Assembly (NCBI GenBank): GCA_944739405.2 | Contig: OX123182.2 | Coordinates: 98,200,051-98,264,050 of the forward strand | Source of the DNA: Euclidia mi | Lineage: Eukaryota > Arthropoda > Insecta > Lepidoptera > Erebidae | Reading direction: 5' to 3' | Length of the DNA: 64,000 bases | Shown: one piece after another, positions 1 to 10,931 of the stretch | How positions within the stretch are numbered: position 1 is the first letter of the stretch | Layout of the letters: the number at the start of each line of letters is the position of its first letter | The notes under the pieces: generated by a model | The model's input: the letters and a program-made list of their open reading frames with translations, nothing else | Told to the model about the DNA's origin: nothing | Databases searched by the model: none | Program-made: the position numbers and the translations under genes

Positions 1-405
1 GAGCCAGTTCTCGAAAATGGCCATGTCACATTGTACTGGGATCGATCTATCATCACGGACAGGACTGTTGTAGCCAACAAGCCTGATATCGTGTTGATAG
101 ATCGATCAGAGCGCCTCGCAATAATTGTTGATGTCACTATTCCTCATGACGAGAATCTCGTGAAAGCCGAAAAGGAAAAACAGATTAAATATCTGGACTT
201 GGCTCACGAGATTGTCGACATGTGGGATGTGAACTCAGCAATTATTGTGCCGATAGTCGTGACCATTAATGGTCTAATAGCCAAGAGCCTCGACCGTCAC
301 CTTAAGAGGCTCGCGTTGGGTGCTTGGGTCAAGGGCCTGATGCAGAAGGCAGTACTTCTGGACACGGCACGTATTGTGAGGAAGTTCCTGTCTCTGGAGC
401 CCTAA
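1..405 (+). pseudogene. C-terminal end of a Dong/R4-like LINE polyprotein (restriction-like endonuclease)
   Basis: The reading frame is open from the window edge and stops with TAA at 403-405, so this is the 3' end of a longer coding region. It contains a PD motif, then 14 residues, then D (KPDIV...IIVDV). That matches the PD-X(12-14)-D signature of the restriction-like endonuclease of site-specific LINEs (R2, R4, Dong, NeSL). This enzyme nicks the target to prime reverse transcription. A Lys-rich helix follows (DENLVKAEKEKQIKY), as in the family. The 3' UTR runs into a short ata/taa run near 540-550, which fits Dong elements, known to insert in TAA repeats. Clade assignment is from motif and context only. 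The reverse transcriptase would lie upstream, outside the window. Confidence 0.75.
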
Positions 406-814
406 CCACCGGCAGCTTGGACCCTGTGCCCGATGCTGGTGGGACCCCACGGTTAATTTTATATTTTTAAATGTGTTTTTTTTTGAGTGAATTATATATT
501 TAAAAATGTAATTTTAATTTGAAAAATAAGAAATAAAGAAGATAATAATAAGCCCCCTAAAACCCAACCACACGTCCTGATCGACCATCTGATCACGTGG
601 GGGGCGGACACACGATACAGGAATTCCTGGCGTGGCTAACGTGGCACTGGTGGATGAGAAGGTAGGAGAAGGACCCAAGCTAAGGTGAAACAGGATACAC
701 CGAGAGCTGCATGGCTAGGGGGGAGCTTAGTCGTTAGTATGCGAACTCTGAAAACCAGGGAACCTTCAGTTTTAATTTTCCCTTCCCACGTCCCTAGCTA
801 CTCGTGGGAAATAG
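406..814 (+). other. LINE 3' UTR, taa-type junction, and 5' leader of a second LINE copy
   Basis: The first ~135 bases are AT-rich trailer sequence ending in a short ata/taa run (about 540-550). From about 551 the composition changes to a GC-richer leader. It ends immediately before the ATG at 815 of a protein that belongs to the 5' end of the same class of LINE. The simplest reading is two elements head-to-tail in a taa repeat. No promoter or ribozyme was established by eye. Confidence 0.5.
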
Positions 815-1495
815 ATGGAGAATAACAATTTGAAAAAGTATAATCTTAGGTCACTACCCGGACGGCATCGGGATTCTTCAGGCAATGATGATGCATATTC
901 GTTATTTTCATCCGTCCCTTCTACTTGCCCTTCATATATGACAAGGGCAAGAGCTATATCATCTACGACTAGTAGTTCCAACAGTGTTGTGCAAGACGTC
1001 AATCTAGACGCAGAACTTGCACCCACCTCGGACACAATCTCGTCAACGCGCAAAAGATGGACACCTGAAATGAATAAATTCATACTGCGCACATATCTAC
1101 AGCTAACAACACTAGATACTGATACAAAAAATTATCTAGATCCACTGCAAGTTAAATTTGTAGAAAAATTCCCAAACATGCAAGTAAGCCGACAACGAGT
1201 GGGAGACCAACGCAGAGCTATAGTTCGTAATAAATTACTGCCACAACTAACAATAGACCAGATAAGAAATGAAGTCAAACACGAAATTGATCAACTACAG
1301 ATACTTTCTCATGACACAGATTTACAAATCCTTTCTAATTACAGCCAACAGACAACCACAAGGATTGTATCCCATATACAAAACAGATCTCATAACAAAA
1401 CATCACACACTCGCATGCGATGGACAAATGAACAAAATGAAGCAATAATAAGAGCGTACTACAGAGAAACACAGTTTTTTGGCGGTAGGTGCTAA
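815..1495 (+). pseudogene. N-terminal part of a Dong/R4-like LINE protein with a Myb/SANT-like segment
   Basis: A 226-residue frame begins MENNNLKKYNLRS with a basic, Ser/Thr-rich leader. About residues 78-150 follow with a helical Trp-containing segment (RKRWTPEMNKFIL... and SRQRVGDQRRAI) that resembles the Myb/SANT-like DNA-binding region at the N terminus of R2/R4-class LINE proteins. A second Trp motif (MRWTNEQNEAIIRAYY) occurs near the end. The frame stops after FFGGRC in unrelated AT-rich sequence, with no reverse transcriptase, so the copy is 3'-truncated or interrupted. Start choice: first ATG after the leader. The family link is inference from memory of lepidopteran elements. The antisense frame over 772-1092 is a shadow. 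Confidence 0.55.
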
Positions 1496-1728
1496 AAAAG
1501 TCGACACGTATCAAAATTTGAAAATTTTAATTTTAATTAGTTTATAATACAATTTAATAATATAATTATTTACTCTGGGTTATAAAATTCATAAGTATAC
1601 TGGACTAAAGTTAGTGGGAGCTTTGCATTAACGTATGTAAAGTTTTATCTGCACGCTGCACCGCCTGCCAGCACATCACACACATCATCACAAGTCCAAA
1701 TAGAAAACTTAACACCGAACACACCAGG
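1496..1728. other. AT-rich spacer, nothing recognised
   Basis: Low-complexity AT-rich DNA up to about 1640, then a more balanced leader before the ATG at 1729. No coding frame, repeat boundary or target duplication was seen. Confidence 0.4.
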
Positions 1729-2235
1729 ATGTCTGAACTAGCCAATATCAGGACTGCGCAGGACAATCTTGAAGAGATGTTCTCTAAACGGATGGCAGAG
1801 CTGGAGGCACAACTTCAAGGCGGGTCTGCTAAGGATACCGTAGCAAAGGTAGCCGAGGACTTCCGTACGTTCAGGGAACTGATGTATGCGATGCTTGGTC
1901 TTCTGCGCAAGCAAGTCGAAGACTGCACTCAAGCAATCGACATCATGGAGACTAGGCACAGGCGCAAAGCCATGATATTCCTTGGAGTGCCTGAGGTTGA
2001 GCAGGAAGATTGTCAAACATCTATAGTGAAGATAGTGTGCAACATGGAAGTGCCAAATATTACATCTGATAGCTTCACTGTATGCCACAGGATCGGTGCT
2101 TCAACTAAGGCTCATCACCGGCCAATCCTGGTCTGGTTTTCGGGTATGGAGTTGAGAATTAAGTTTAAATCAATATTAAACGTTTATGTTTCACTAAAGT
2201 TGTATTTATGCCAAAAGAAGTGTGAAAGACATTGA
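1729..2235 (+). pseudogene. LINE ORF1-type nucleic-acid-binding protein, degenerate
   Basis: The N-terminal ~75 residues look like a coiled coil (heptad-rich NIRTAQDNLEEMFSKRMAELEAQL). Then comes a segment, RRKAMIFLGVPE, followed by FTVCHRIG and RPILVWF. This is the fold seen in lepidopteran LINE ORF1 / L1-ORF1-like proteins (coiled coil plus RRM-like domain), which coat element RNA. After about residue 145 the sequence loses the family pattern and stops at 2233-2235. Downstream bases carry what looks like the continuation in other frames, so the copy is frameshifted. No matching reverse transcriptase follows. Host function is not suggested. Confidence 0.5.
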
Positions 2236-2914
2236 GTTTGGTGTTTGAAAAGGATTGAAACCTCGCTGCCGACAGTTCTTGGCGGACAGATCAACTACAC
2301 AGTGTCAACGGACGGATTTCAAATCATCATCCTGAAACCCGGGGAGTATTTTACTTATTAACTTACACTCCTCATCACATATTTACTCGGTTAACATAAC
2401 GTGAGCTTCGTCCATCACACACTGGCACAGTTTCTGTCTCCTTTTGCTTGACAAAAGTGGAAGCAAAATCGAGGACTGAACAAATGCCCCATACAAACAC
2501 CCACTACACTAATCACACTTCACAATTATTATTTTAAGTGTATGTGCATCAATTTCATTTCATTTAATTAGTACCTAGTATAATAATAGCTACAGCCTAC
2601 AGCTATCTTACCTAGTGTACTTAAGATTGTCCAAGAAACTAAGATATTATAAGTAATATAGGTATCTAGTAATCAAATTACCTTTCTAGTTCCTTTGTTA
2701 TTCTTTTTCTGTTCAATTTGTATAACTTTTCTTATTATTTTTTTTGTAACATACCTACATCACTGTACTTTCTTAAAATATTTCTGTCTTTCAACTTTTT
2801 CTGAGTATTTGTTATATTTATATATTAACATCCCTTTCCCCATACCCTATAATATTTTTCAAATAATTCAGCTGTTTTATTTTTCTTCTTTTCAGGTATA
2901 TTTGGGTACAAAAT
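2236..2914. other. Unassigned sequence downstream of the ORF1 relic
   Basis: The first ~120 bases may be decayed LINE coding sequence. From 2520 on the DNA is AT-rich without a convincing frame. A pyrimidine-rich stretch ending in cag near 2880-2895 resembles a 3' splice site just ahead of the coiled-coil ORF at 2915, but there is no supporting donor. Confidence 0.3.
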
Positions 2915-3205
2915 ATGTCTACACACACTTTGATGACCCGTAAGGCTTTGGCAAAGGAAACGGAGCACAAGTTGAAGATTGCACTATTGGAACTCAAGAA
3001 ATATAAGGAAGATCATAGTCAACTGTTGAAGGAACGAATTGACAGTGAAGAGGAAATTAAGTATGTTAATGACAAAGTCTCACAACTGGAAGCACAGTTG
3101 ACGGAACTCCACATAGAACATATGGACATTCTGGACCAGCGGGACTTTAAGTTCGATGAGTATCGAACATGCTCCCGAGGGGAGGATACGGATGATAAAA
3201 GATGA
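2915..3205 (+). pseudogene. Short coiled-coil ORF fragment, unrecognised
   Basis: The 96-residue frame is rich in Lys, Glu and Leu with a heptad pattern over about residues 12-75 (KETEHKLKIALLELKKYKEDHSQLL and similar), predicted to be a coiled coil. The last ~18 codons (from 3151) run into the end of the BEL-arm repeat, where the frame is antisense to that element, so the natural C terminus has been lost. It may be a retroelement gag/ORF1 fragment or a host exon. I do not recognise the family. Confidence 0.3.
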
Positions 3206-3342
3206 GAGGAGATGATGTTACAATTAAGGGGTTAGTAATACATAGGTGAACCAGTGGTTTGCTTATGATAAATGAATGCTAATACAATGCTGAATGTTCT
3301 TATCCTTAATTATAGCTAATTCCTATCTAGATCTACCATAAA

Positions 3343-3615
3343 CCAGGTAGCCCAGTGGTGTACGTAACGGACTGCCGAGACGATGGTCTCGGGTTCGATC
3401 CCCAGGTACCCCGGGCACACACCTCTGACTTTTCGAAGTTATGTGTGTATTAAAAATGTTAATTATCGCTCGCTTAATAATGTGCCCGGTAGATGGCAAT
3501 AGGCTCGCCCCCTATTACATTGGGACCGAAACATATCTGGCGAAGTGTGGGTGTGTAATACACCTCTGCCTACCCCTTCGGGGATAAAAGGCGTGAAGAT
3601 ATGTTATGTTGTGTT
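3343..3615 (+). mobile_element. tRNA-derived SINE inserted near the end of the BEL envelope gene
   Basis: The head has a Pol III A-box-like tagcccagtgg and a canonical B box ggttcgatccc. The tail has the block cctctgcctaccccttcgg seen in the other SINEs of the window. It is bounded by a 12-bp target duplication, atctaccataaa, at 3331-3342 and 3616-3627. The last codons and stop of the minus-strand envelope frame (3604) lie inside it. The same insertion with the same duplication is present in the other arm. Confidence 0.85.
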
Positions 3616-6129
3616 ATCTACCATAAAAACCGATTGTCTTTTACTGATGGGTGATGTTGATTTGTCTTTTTTAAACCGTAAGCTGGACCACCGTTTGGTC
3701 CCACAAGCACTGAACCCTTGCTCGGGCACGGGTGATTCACGCGCACTTACACTCACACAACTATATCCATGTTCGGTCACGGACGGCTTACGCGCACTTG
3801 CACTAACACTCACACTGCTAATAGGCGCCGCCCGCGGCACGGCAGCCGCTGCTGCAGGCAGTGGCTCGCATGGCGCCTGCGGGCCACGCTCGGGCGCGGG
3901 TGAGGCTTGCTTGCCTCGCCACCACAGGAACCACAGGAATGCTGAGACGGTTGTTGCTAGTAATACGTATGATATGACATAGTGATGTATATCATGCGTA
4001 GTTATTGTCGCTTCATCCAAAGCTGCTTTTTTCATAGCGGCTATCTGATCGCCGAGACGTGTTAGTGAGTTGTTGATCTGTGCGTCCTCTGTTGTTTTCT
4101 CGAGAAGTGGCAACGTAATATTGACCAAATGATGATGCTGTATTGGAGCTATATTCGCGATTAAGAGGTCAGGTTTTAAATTTAGCTTGTTTTCCTGTTG
4201 ATATGAGTACAGAGTTATGTCACGACCTTTAGCTATGCATTCTTTGTCGAGTTGAATGAGTCCGGCCTTGCTGACTCGGCGCGCTCGGGTTTCAGTGTCA
4301 CATATAATCGTAAATGAATAAGTATTACATGCAAAATACAGATAGGACGATAGGTTGTGTAATTGTAACCACATATTCTTGCAGGTTTCCTTCCTGGGCT
4401 GGCAGACACCTATTTGTTCGGTTTGACAGAACTTTTCTTCTGGGTCCAAACGCTTGATTGGACCTCGTAACTGACAGATGTAACTTTCATCCTGATAGGT
4501 GCAAGTTTGAAGGTCGTCGTCCTTGACTTCAATATAGGAGTCCCTCATCAGATTAGTTGCTATGTAATCTGTGCTAGGGGTAATGCTAACCATGTCATTT
4601 CCAACTTGAAGAGGTACCGGTATTAAGCGGTACAGTTGAAAACTGTCTTTGCTAATGAGTGGCACGGAGATCTCAAACATCAAGTACTCTTTACTCACTC
4701 TCGCCTTGATCTTAAGTAACTTATATATTTCATATAAATCGGACTGGATGTTACTGATGGGTAAAGTAAGTTCCTTTGATATTTGACTGGAAATGATTTG
4801 GAGTTCGTTGCTGACTTGCTCTGGAGTAAGTAGATGCATGTTAATTTTACAATGATAAATATCCGTCAAGGTGTCGATTAAAGTATCTTGTACACGCCTT
4901 AAGTTTTGTATCATGTTTGTCGTAGCCATGGCCGCTAGGGTGAATTCTTGTAAAATTGATGTGCTATGGCTTTGCATCTGTACTTGCTTAGCTGCTTGAT
5001 CTAAAAGGTTTAGGTGTCTATTTATGAGCTTATACTGAATATCAATAGTCTTCTCAGTTCGTTTCAGAATATTATACTCAGCTTCTACCACGGACGTTTG
5101 ATTTTTCCAAAGTTGTAATAAGTGGTTTTCGTTGCCATTTATCTTTTCAATATCACGTTGGTATTTATCAGCGAAGCTTTGGTCGAGTACTCCAAATAAA
5201 CTATTGGCTATAGAGCCGACTGCGTTGACAAGGCCGCGTCGAGTTCTTGACCGAGTGCCGAAATGCTGATTTAGCAGGAGTTTATTATGATATTGGAGTT
5301 CCGTATAATCATGCTGCACTTGCAATAAAATCATGTTACAATGGCTGTGCTCTTTGATTTGTTTACATGTTTGCTCTAGATATTTGATGAAAGTATCCAC
5401 TGCTTTATCACCTTGCCAATAAGGTTGCATGTTGTAATAAGACACAATTTTCCATTGATCCCGTATTAAATTCAAGTTACCCATTGGATCGTAGTATAAG
5501 GATTGATTACCACTAAATTGGGTAATGCGGCTTGATGCTTCGTTGCTGCTCAAAATGCTCATAAAAAATATTAATGATAAAACTACGTTAACGAAATTAC
5601 GAGTCTTTATCGTACTTGCTGGCGTTATATCCTTTGTGATCTTGGGTTTGGCCTTTTCTTCCTCTTGCTCGATAGGTAAGACGGATAATTTGATAATAGG
5701 TCGCTTTATTAAACCATTCTTTGTTTTTAATGTCACCACTCTTACATATCCGTCATTCCCTTGGTGCACCTCGACGACTCTCCCCACTGGCCATTTCCCA
5801 GAAGGAAAATTATCATCGTGGATGGTCACCGTATTACCGATCTTAATGTTGCTCTTTGATTTTAGCCACTTATTGCGAACTGATAATTGGCTAAGATATT
5901 CAGACTTCCACCTTCTCCAAAGGTCTTGAAAAATCTTGTTCGTTAAGTGCCACCTTGTCCTAGCGTCATTGGCTGTTTCAATAACGGTTAGACCTGCTCT
6001 ACCAGTTAGGAAGTGCGCGGGTGTTAAAAAATCTAACTCGTCTATATCTTCAGATATCGGACACAGAGGTCTAGAATTGAGACCCGCTTCTATTTGCGCT
6101 AAAATGGTGCTATAATCTTCAAATGTCAA
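3604..6129 (-). CDS. BEL/Pao integrase C-terminal region fused to a baculovirus-F-like envelope protein
   Basis: An uninterrupted 841-codon frame. Residues ~1-160 are the end of a BEL/Pao integrase and its C-terminal domain (GLNSRPL, LTPAHFLTGR, DLWRRWKSEYL). From ~175 a hydrophobic segment (FVNVVLSLIFFMS) could act as a signal peptide. A furin-type site RTRR lies at residues 295-298 and is followed by a Gly/Ala-rich fusion-peptide-like stretch. Then come long helical heptad regions, a Cys-rich region near 560-640, and one membrane span near 717-740 followed by a basic, Pro/Ser-rich tail. This is the layout of class I fusion proteins of the baculovirus F / insect errantivirus group. The ATG used lies inside the integrase region, so the real envelope start or splice is unknown. 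A SINE replaces the last few codons. Confidence 0.8.
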   Translation of the reverse strand: MTFEDYSTILAQIEAGLNSRPLCPISEDIDELDFLTPAHFLTGRAGLTVIETANDARTRWHLTNKIFQDLWRRWKSEYLSQLSVRNKWLKSKSNIKIGNTVTIHDDNFPSGKWPVGRVVEVHQGNDGYVRVVTLKTKNGLIKRPIIKLSVLPIEQEEEKAKPKITKDITPASTIKTRNFVNVVLSLIFFMSILSSNEASSRITQFSGNQSLYYDPMGNLNLIRDQWKIVSYYNMQPYWQGDKAVDTFIKYLEQTCKQIKEHSHCNMILLQVQHDYTELQYHNKLLLNQHFGTRSRTRRGLVNAVGSIANSLFGVLDQSFADKYQRDIEKINGNENHLLQLWKNQTSVVEAEYNILKRTEKTIDIQYKLINRHLNLLDQAAKQVQMQSHSTSILQEFTLAAMATTNMIQNLRRVQDTLIDTLTDIYHCKINMHLLTPEQVSNELQIISSQISKELTLPISNIQSDLYEIYKLLKIKARVSKEYLMFEISVPLISKDSFQLYRLIPVPLQVGNDMVSITPSTDYIATNLMRDSYIEVKDDDLQTCTYQDESYICQLRGPIKRLDPEEKFCQTEQIGVCQPRKETCKNMWLQLHNLSSYLYFACNTYSFTIICDTETRARRVSKAGLIQLDKECIAKGRDITLYSYQQENKLNLKPDLLIANIAPIQHHHLVNITLPLLEKTTEDAQINNSLTRLGDQIAAMKKAALDEATITTHDIHHYVISYVLLATTVSAFLWFLWWRGKQASPAPERGPQAPCEPLPAAAAAVPRAAPISSVSVSASARKPSVTEHGYSCVSVSARESPVPEQGFSACGTKRWSSLRFKKDKSTSPISKRQSVFMVDNTT

Positions 6130-6163
6130 TGCTTGATCCGCTACAACTCTTTTGAGGTGTTGT

Positions 6164-8867
6164 TTAAGACTTTGAGGGACAGTTCCAGTGCCATTCTATG
6201 TCCATTTCCACTATCTGCTTATAAAATGAATCACCGAAAACTTGCTTTAGCTGCTCGTACTCTTCTTGCATAATTTTGTTGGCTGCCACGAAGTTAGTGC
6301 CATTGTCAGAGTACATATGTTTCGGAGCTCCTCGTCGTGCTGACATTCTTCTCAACGCTGCTATAAAAGAAGCGCTGCTCAAGTCCGAAACCAATTCTAT
6401 GTGTACTGCTTTCGTGACCATGCATATGAACAAAGCCACGTATCCTTTTGTTGTTTTTATTCCACGCCCTTTATTTGCCTTCACAGATATGAAACCCATG
6501 TAGTCTACCCCCGTGTGATACAACGCTGGAGCTGGGTTAGTGCGGAAATCAGGTAGATCTCCCATAATCTGCTGTAATTTCTTGGGCTCTTGTTTCCTGC
6601 AAGTAACACATCTATGAAGTTGCGTTTTGACGGCTCGATTACCTTTGATTATCCACTACTTTTGTCTAAGAAAGGACATAGTCAGCCGAGCTCCTCCGTG
6701 AAATGTTAGCTCATGGGCTTGCGAGATGAGAAGCTCAGTCAGTCGACTGCTGTACGGGATGATGATTGGATACTTCATTTCGGAGCTTATGTTTGCGTTC
6801 CAGAGTCTTCCCTTTGCTCTAAGAATCCCATCTTGATCTAAGTATGGATTAAGGTTGAGTAACTTGCTATTGGATTTTACTTCCTGGTTTTGCAATAGGC
6901 ATTCAATATCTGTTTTAAACTCAACGCGCTGTACGTGTTTTATTATTGTAAGTTTTGCTGATCTAAGCTCGTGTAAGGTGATATGCCTTGTTTTCTGTTT
7001 ACTAACAACAGATGTCAATGCCCGCCGTATCCACGCTACAATGTATGTTATTTTTGTAAACGAGCTGTAACGATGTAATAGATCGTTAACTATGCTGCTA
7101 TCTACGATAAGATTCTGAGCTATGTTTACATGCTTTTTTGTCTCTTCGTCAGTAGAGTATTTCGTTTGTTCTTTAGGTTTGAATTGTGATGATGCTAAAA
7201 AGGTAGGTCCTTGCCACCACAATGCATGCTCCAGCTATTGTGAAGTCGTCAGGCTCCTGCTAGCTGCATCCGCAGGATTCTCTTTGGTATTTACATAATA
7301 CCAAGTATTTGGTGGCATGATGCTAGTAATTTTCTTCACCCGGTTCGCTACGAAAGGCTTCCAGCGCTCCGGTGAACCTTGAATCCAGCTAAGAGTTACC
7401 TTAGAATCACTCCAACCGTATGTCACGACGGCCACGCTGTTGATGCTTTTGACGATTTTTGTCATAAGATTTGCAAGTAATTCCGCCGCACATAATTCTA
7501 ATCTAGGTAGCGATACGGCCTTGTTAGAGGGCACTAACCGCGTTTTCGCTGCTACTAGCACTACTGACGTAGAGTCCTTTGATACGATTCGTGCGTATAC
7601 TACACAACCGAACGCTTTAATTGATGCGTCACAGAACCCATGTAATTCTATGACGTGGTTTTCTTTGCTTTGTAACCACCGAGGCACCTTGACCTGATTT
7701 AATAGATTTAAATCTTTCTTCAAGCTAATCCATTCTTCCTTGATCTTAATAGAAACTTCGTCGCTCCACTGAACCTCAGAATTTTGGAATACTTGTTGGA
7801 ATAAAATCTTCATCTTTGTGCTTAGGGGTGCTAACCATCCCAAAGGGTCGAAAATCTTGGAGATTTCGGATAAAAGCATTCTTTTGGTCAGTTTAGCTGT
7901 TTGTGTGCTGTTTGAATCGAATTTAAAGATGAATTCGTCCTCGATGGAGTTCCATTGTAGGCCTAAAGTTTTTGATGAGCTTTCCGTTTTAAATGTAAAC
8001 ACTGCTGGCTGTTTGTTGACAGTTTGCTCAACTGTTTCTAACAATCTTGTATCGTTTGAGGACCACTTTCTTAGTGAAAATCCGCCGGTTTTTAGGCATG
8101 CGTTTAACTCCGTAATCCTGCGCTTTCCTTCTTCAATGCTATGAGCCCCTGAAACCCAATCATCCATGTAGAGCTCTTCTTGGATGCATTTAGTTGCTCT
8201 GGGATATTTCTGCTGCTCATCTGAAGCTAATCTTCGCAGGGTCATCATTGTCAGGAATGGTGATGCTTTAGTTCCATACGTTATGGTTGCTAATTTATAA
8301 GTTCTTATAGGCTGATTCGTACTTTATCGCCATACGATCTGCTGTAGGCACTGATCCTGTTCATGAACTAAAATCATTCGGAAGCATTTTTCGATGTCGG
8401 CTGTGAATGCGAAACGATATTGTCTCTACTTCAAAATAAGCTCCAACAGGTCTAACTGTAGATTTGGACCCCTGTACATTAGGTCGTTGAGGCTGTGGCC
8501 GGAAGTAGTTTTAGCCGACGCGTTGAACACTACGCGTAATTTTGTTGTGCTAGATTCCGCTCTTTGCACCGCATGATGAGGAAGGAAGCATTTTATTTCC
8601 GCCTGCTGTTTGCTGCTAGCAGTCGATAACTTCATGTGTTGCAGCTGCTCATATTCGCGTATAAATTGTTTATATTGCTTCTCTAGATCTTCGTCCTTGC
8701 TAAACTTACGTTCTAGATTTTTGAATTGGGCTATTGCTATCTCTTTCGAGGTTCCTAGCTTCTCTTTTAACTCCGGCTGCATAGGTAACCTAACTACATA
8801 ACGACCGTTTTTAAGACGTTTCGTCGTAGTTTCATAGAAATCTAGGCATTGCTGATCTTCTACAGAC
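6164..8867 (-). pseudogene. BEL/Pao pol (reverse transcriptase, RNase H, integrase), inactivated
   Basis: Reading right to left: reverse transcriptase N part (FLPHHAV, TKLRVVFNASAKT), the FTADIEK motif-A region, the YMDD catalytic motif, then RNase H (FCDAS, SDSKVTLSW, NPADAASR), an integrase zinc-binding region (H..H..C..C), and an integrase core with two of three catalytic acidic residues (GVDYMG, YSDNGTNF). Four in-frame nonsense codons share one frame: 8426-8428, 8324-8326, 7235-7237 and 6656-6658. A deletion/frameshift near 6179 removes the segment that would carry the third catalytic residue (Glu). The enzyme set is therefore non-functional. Gag and 5' LTR are not present before the gap. 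Confidence 0.9.
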
Positions 8868-9067
8868 NNNNNNNNNNNNNNNNNNNNNNNNNNNNNNNNN
8901 NNNNNNNNNNNNNNNNNNNNNNNNNNNNNNNNNNNNNNNNNNNNNNNNNNNNNNNNNNNNNNNNNNNNNNNNNNNNNNNNNNNNNNNNNNNNNNNNNNNN
9001 NNNNNNNNNNNNNNNNNNNNNNNNNNNNNNNNNNNNNNNNNNNNNNNNNNNNNNNNNNNNNNNNNNN
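8868..9067. other. Assembly gap, exactly 200 N
   Basis: A run of exactly 200 N separates two head-to-head copies of the same retroelement. A round fixed length is what scaffolding programs insert when the true distance is unknown. The left contig ends inside the reverse transcriptase region and the right contig begins inside the same element. Confidence 0.98.
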
Positions 9068-10897
9068 TTTAAAACGGAAAGCTCATCAAAAACTTTAGGC
9101 CTACAATGGAACTCCATCGAGGACGAATTCATCTTTAAATTCGATTCAAACAGCACACAAACAGCTAAACTGACCAAAAGAATGCTTTTATCAGAAATCT
9201 CCAAGATTTTCGACCCTTTGGGATGGTTAGCACCCCTAAGCACAAAGATGAAGATTTTATTCCAACAAGTATGCCAAAATTCTGAGGTTCAGTGGAGCGA
9301 CGAAGTTTCTATTAAGATCAAGGAAGAATGGATTAGCTTGAAGAAAGATTTAAATCTATTAAATCAGGTCAAGGTGCCTCGGTGGTTACAAAGCAAAGAA
9401 AACCACGTCATAGAATTACATGGGTTCTGTGACGCATCAATTAAAGCGTTCGGTTGTGTAGTATACGCACGAATCGTATCAAAGGACTCTACGTCAGTAG
9501 TGCTAGTAGCAGCGAAAACGCGGTTAGTGCCCTCTAACAAGGCCGTATCGCTACCTAGATTAGAATTATGTGCGGCGGAATTACTTGCAAATCTTATGAC
9601 AAAAATCGTCAAAAGCATCAACAGCGTGGCCGTCGTGACATACGGTTGGAGTGATTCTAAGGTAACTCTTAGCTGGATTCAAGGTTCACCGGAGCGCTGG
9701 AAGCCTTTCGTAGCGAACCGGGTGAAGAAAATTACTAGCATCATGCCACCAAATACTTGGTATTATGTAAATACCAAAGAGAATCCTGCGGATGCAGCTA
9801 GCAGGGGCCTGACGACTTCACAATAGCTGGAGCATGCATTGTGGTGGCAAGGACCTACCTTTTTAGCATCATCACAATTCAAACCTAAAGAACAAACGAA
9901 ATACTCTACTGACGAAGAGACAAAAAAGCATGTAAACATAGCTCAGAATCTTATCGTAGATAGCAGCATAGTTAACGATCTATTACATCGTTACAGCTCG
10001 TTTACAAAAATAACATACATTGTAGCGTGGATACGGCGGGCATTGACATCTGTTGTTAGTAAACAGAAAACAAGGCATATCACCTTACACGAGCTTAGAT
10101 CAGCAAAACTTACAATAATAAAACACGTACAGCGCGTTGAGTTTAAAACAGATATTGAATGCCTATTGCAAAACCAGGAAGTAAAATCCAATAGCAAGTT
10201 ACTCAACCTTAATCCATACTTAGATCAAGATGGGATTCTTAGAGCAAAGGGAAGACTCTGGAACGCAAACATAAGCTCCGAAATGAAGTATCCAATCATC
10301 ATCCCGTACAGCAGTCGACTGACTGAGCTTCTCATCTCGCAAGCCCATGAGCTAACATTTCACGGAGGAGCTCGGCTGACTATGTCCTTTCTTAGACAAA
10401 AGTAGTGGATAATCAAAGGTAATCGAGCCGTCAAAACGCAACTTCATAGATGTGTTACTTGCAGGAAACAAGAGCCCAAGAAATTACAGCAGATTATGGG
10501 AGATCTACCTGATTTCCGCACTAACCCAGCTCCAGCGTTGTATCACACGGGGGTAGACTACATGGGTTTCATATCTGTGAAGGCAAATAAAGGGCGTGGA
10601 ATAAAAACAACAAAAGGATACGTGGCTTTGTTCATATGCATGGTCACGAAAGCAGTACACATAGAATTGGTTTCGGACTTGACCAGCGCTTCTTTTATAG
10701 CAGCGTTGAGAAGAATGTCAGCACGACGAGGAGCTCCGAAACATATGTACTCTGACAATGGCACTAACTTCGTGGCAGCCAACAAAATTATGCAAGAAGA
10801 GTACGAGCAGCTAAAGCAAGTTTTCGGTGATTCATTTTATAAGCAGATAGTGGAAATGGACATAGAATGGCACTGGAACTGTCCCTCAAAGTCTTAA
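9068..10897 (+). pseudogene. BEL/Pao pol, second copy, partial and inactivated
   Basis: The sequence starts directly at the gap within the RT-connection region, so the catalytic YMDD segment is missing. RNase H, the integrase zinc finger and the integrase core follow in the same order as in the other arm. The nonsense codons at 9824-9826 and 10403-10405 mirror those at 7235-7237 and 6656-6658. The frame ends at 10897 with the same small deletion that removes the third integrase catalytic residue. Shared lesions show that the damage predates the separation of the two copies. Confidence 0.9.
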
Positions 10898-10931
10898 ACA
10901 ACACCTCAAAAGAGTTGTAGCGGATCAAGCA

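Larger units (their letters stand above)
3151..7993 (-). repeat. Left arm of a ~4.85-kb palindrome (BEL/Pao element, minus orientation)
   Basis: This stretch is the reverse complement of 9068-13912. Paired coordinates sum to 17061 across all the coding part (for example 7993 pairs with 9068 and 3630 with 13431), so no indels separate the arms there. A small offset accumulates only in the outer end. Comparing the two translations shows only about ten amino-acid differences in over 1,400 residues. The left copy continues further inward (7994-8867) with sequence absent from the right arm. The outer boundary of identity falls at a short palindromic segment (3151-3168). Confidence 0.95.

Noticed and set aside
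3545..3982. Plus-strand frame through the SINE and envelope tail, Ala/Gly-rich
   Set aside because: Antisense to the envelope cytoplasmic tail. Composition is explained by that GC-rich segment.
5525..5929. 134-codon plus-strand frame opposite the BEL pol/env ORF, and its mirror at 11132-11536
   Set aside because: Antisense shadow of a long coding frame. It is present in both arms only because the arms are copies.
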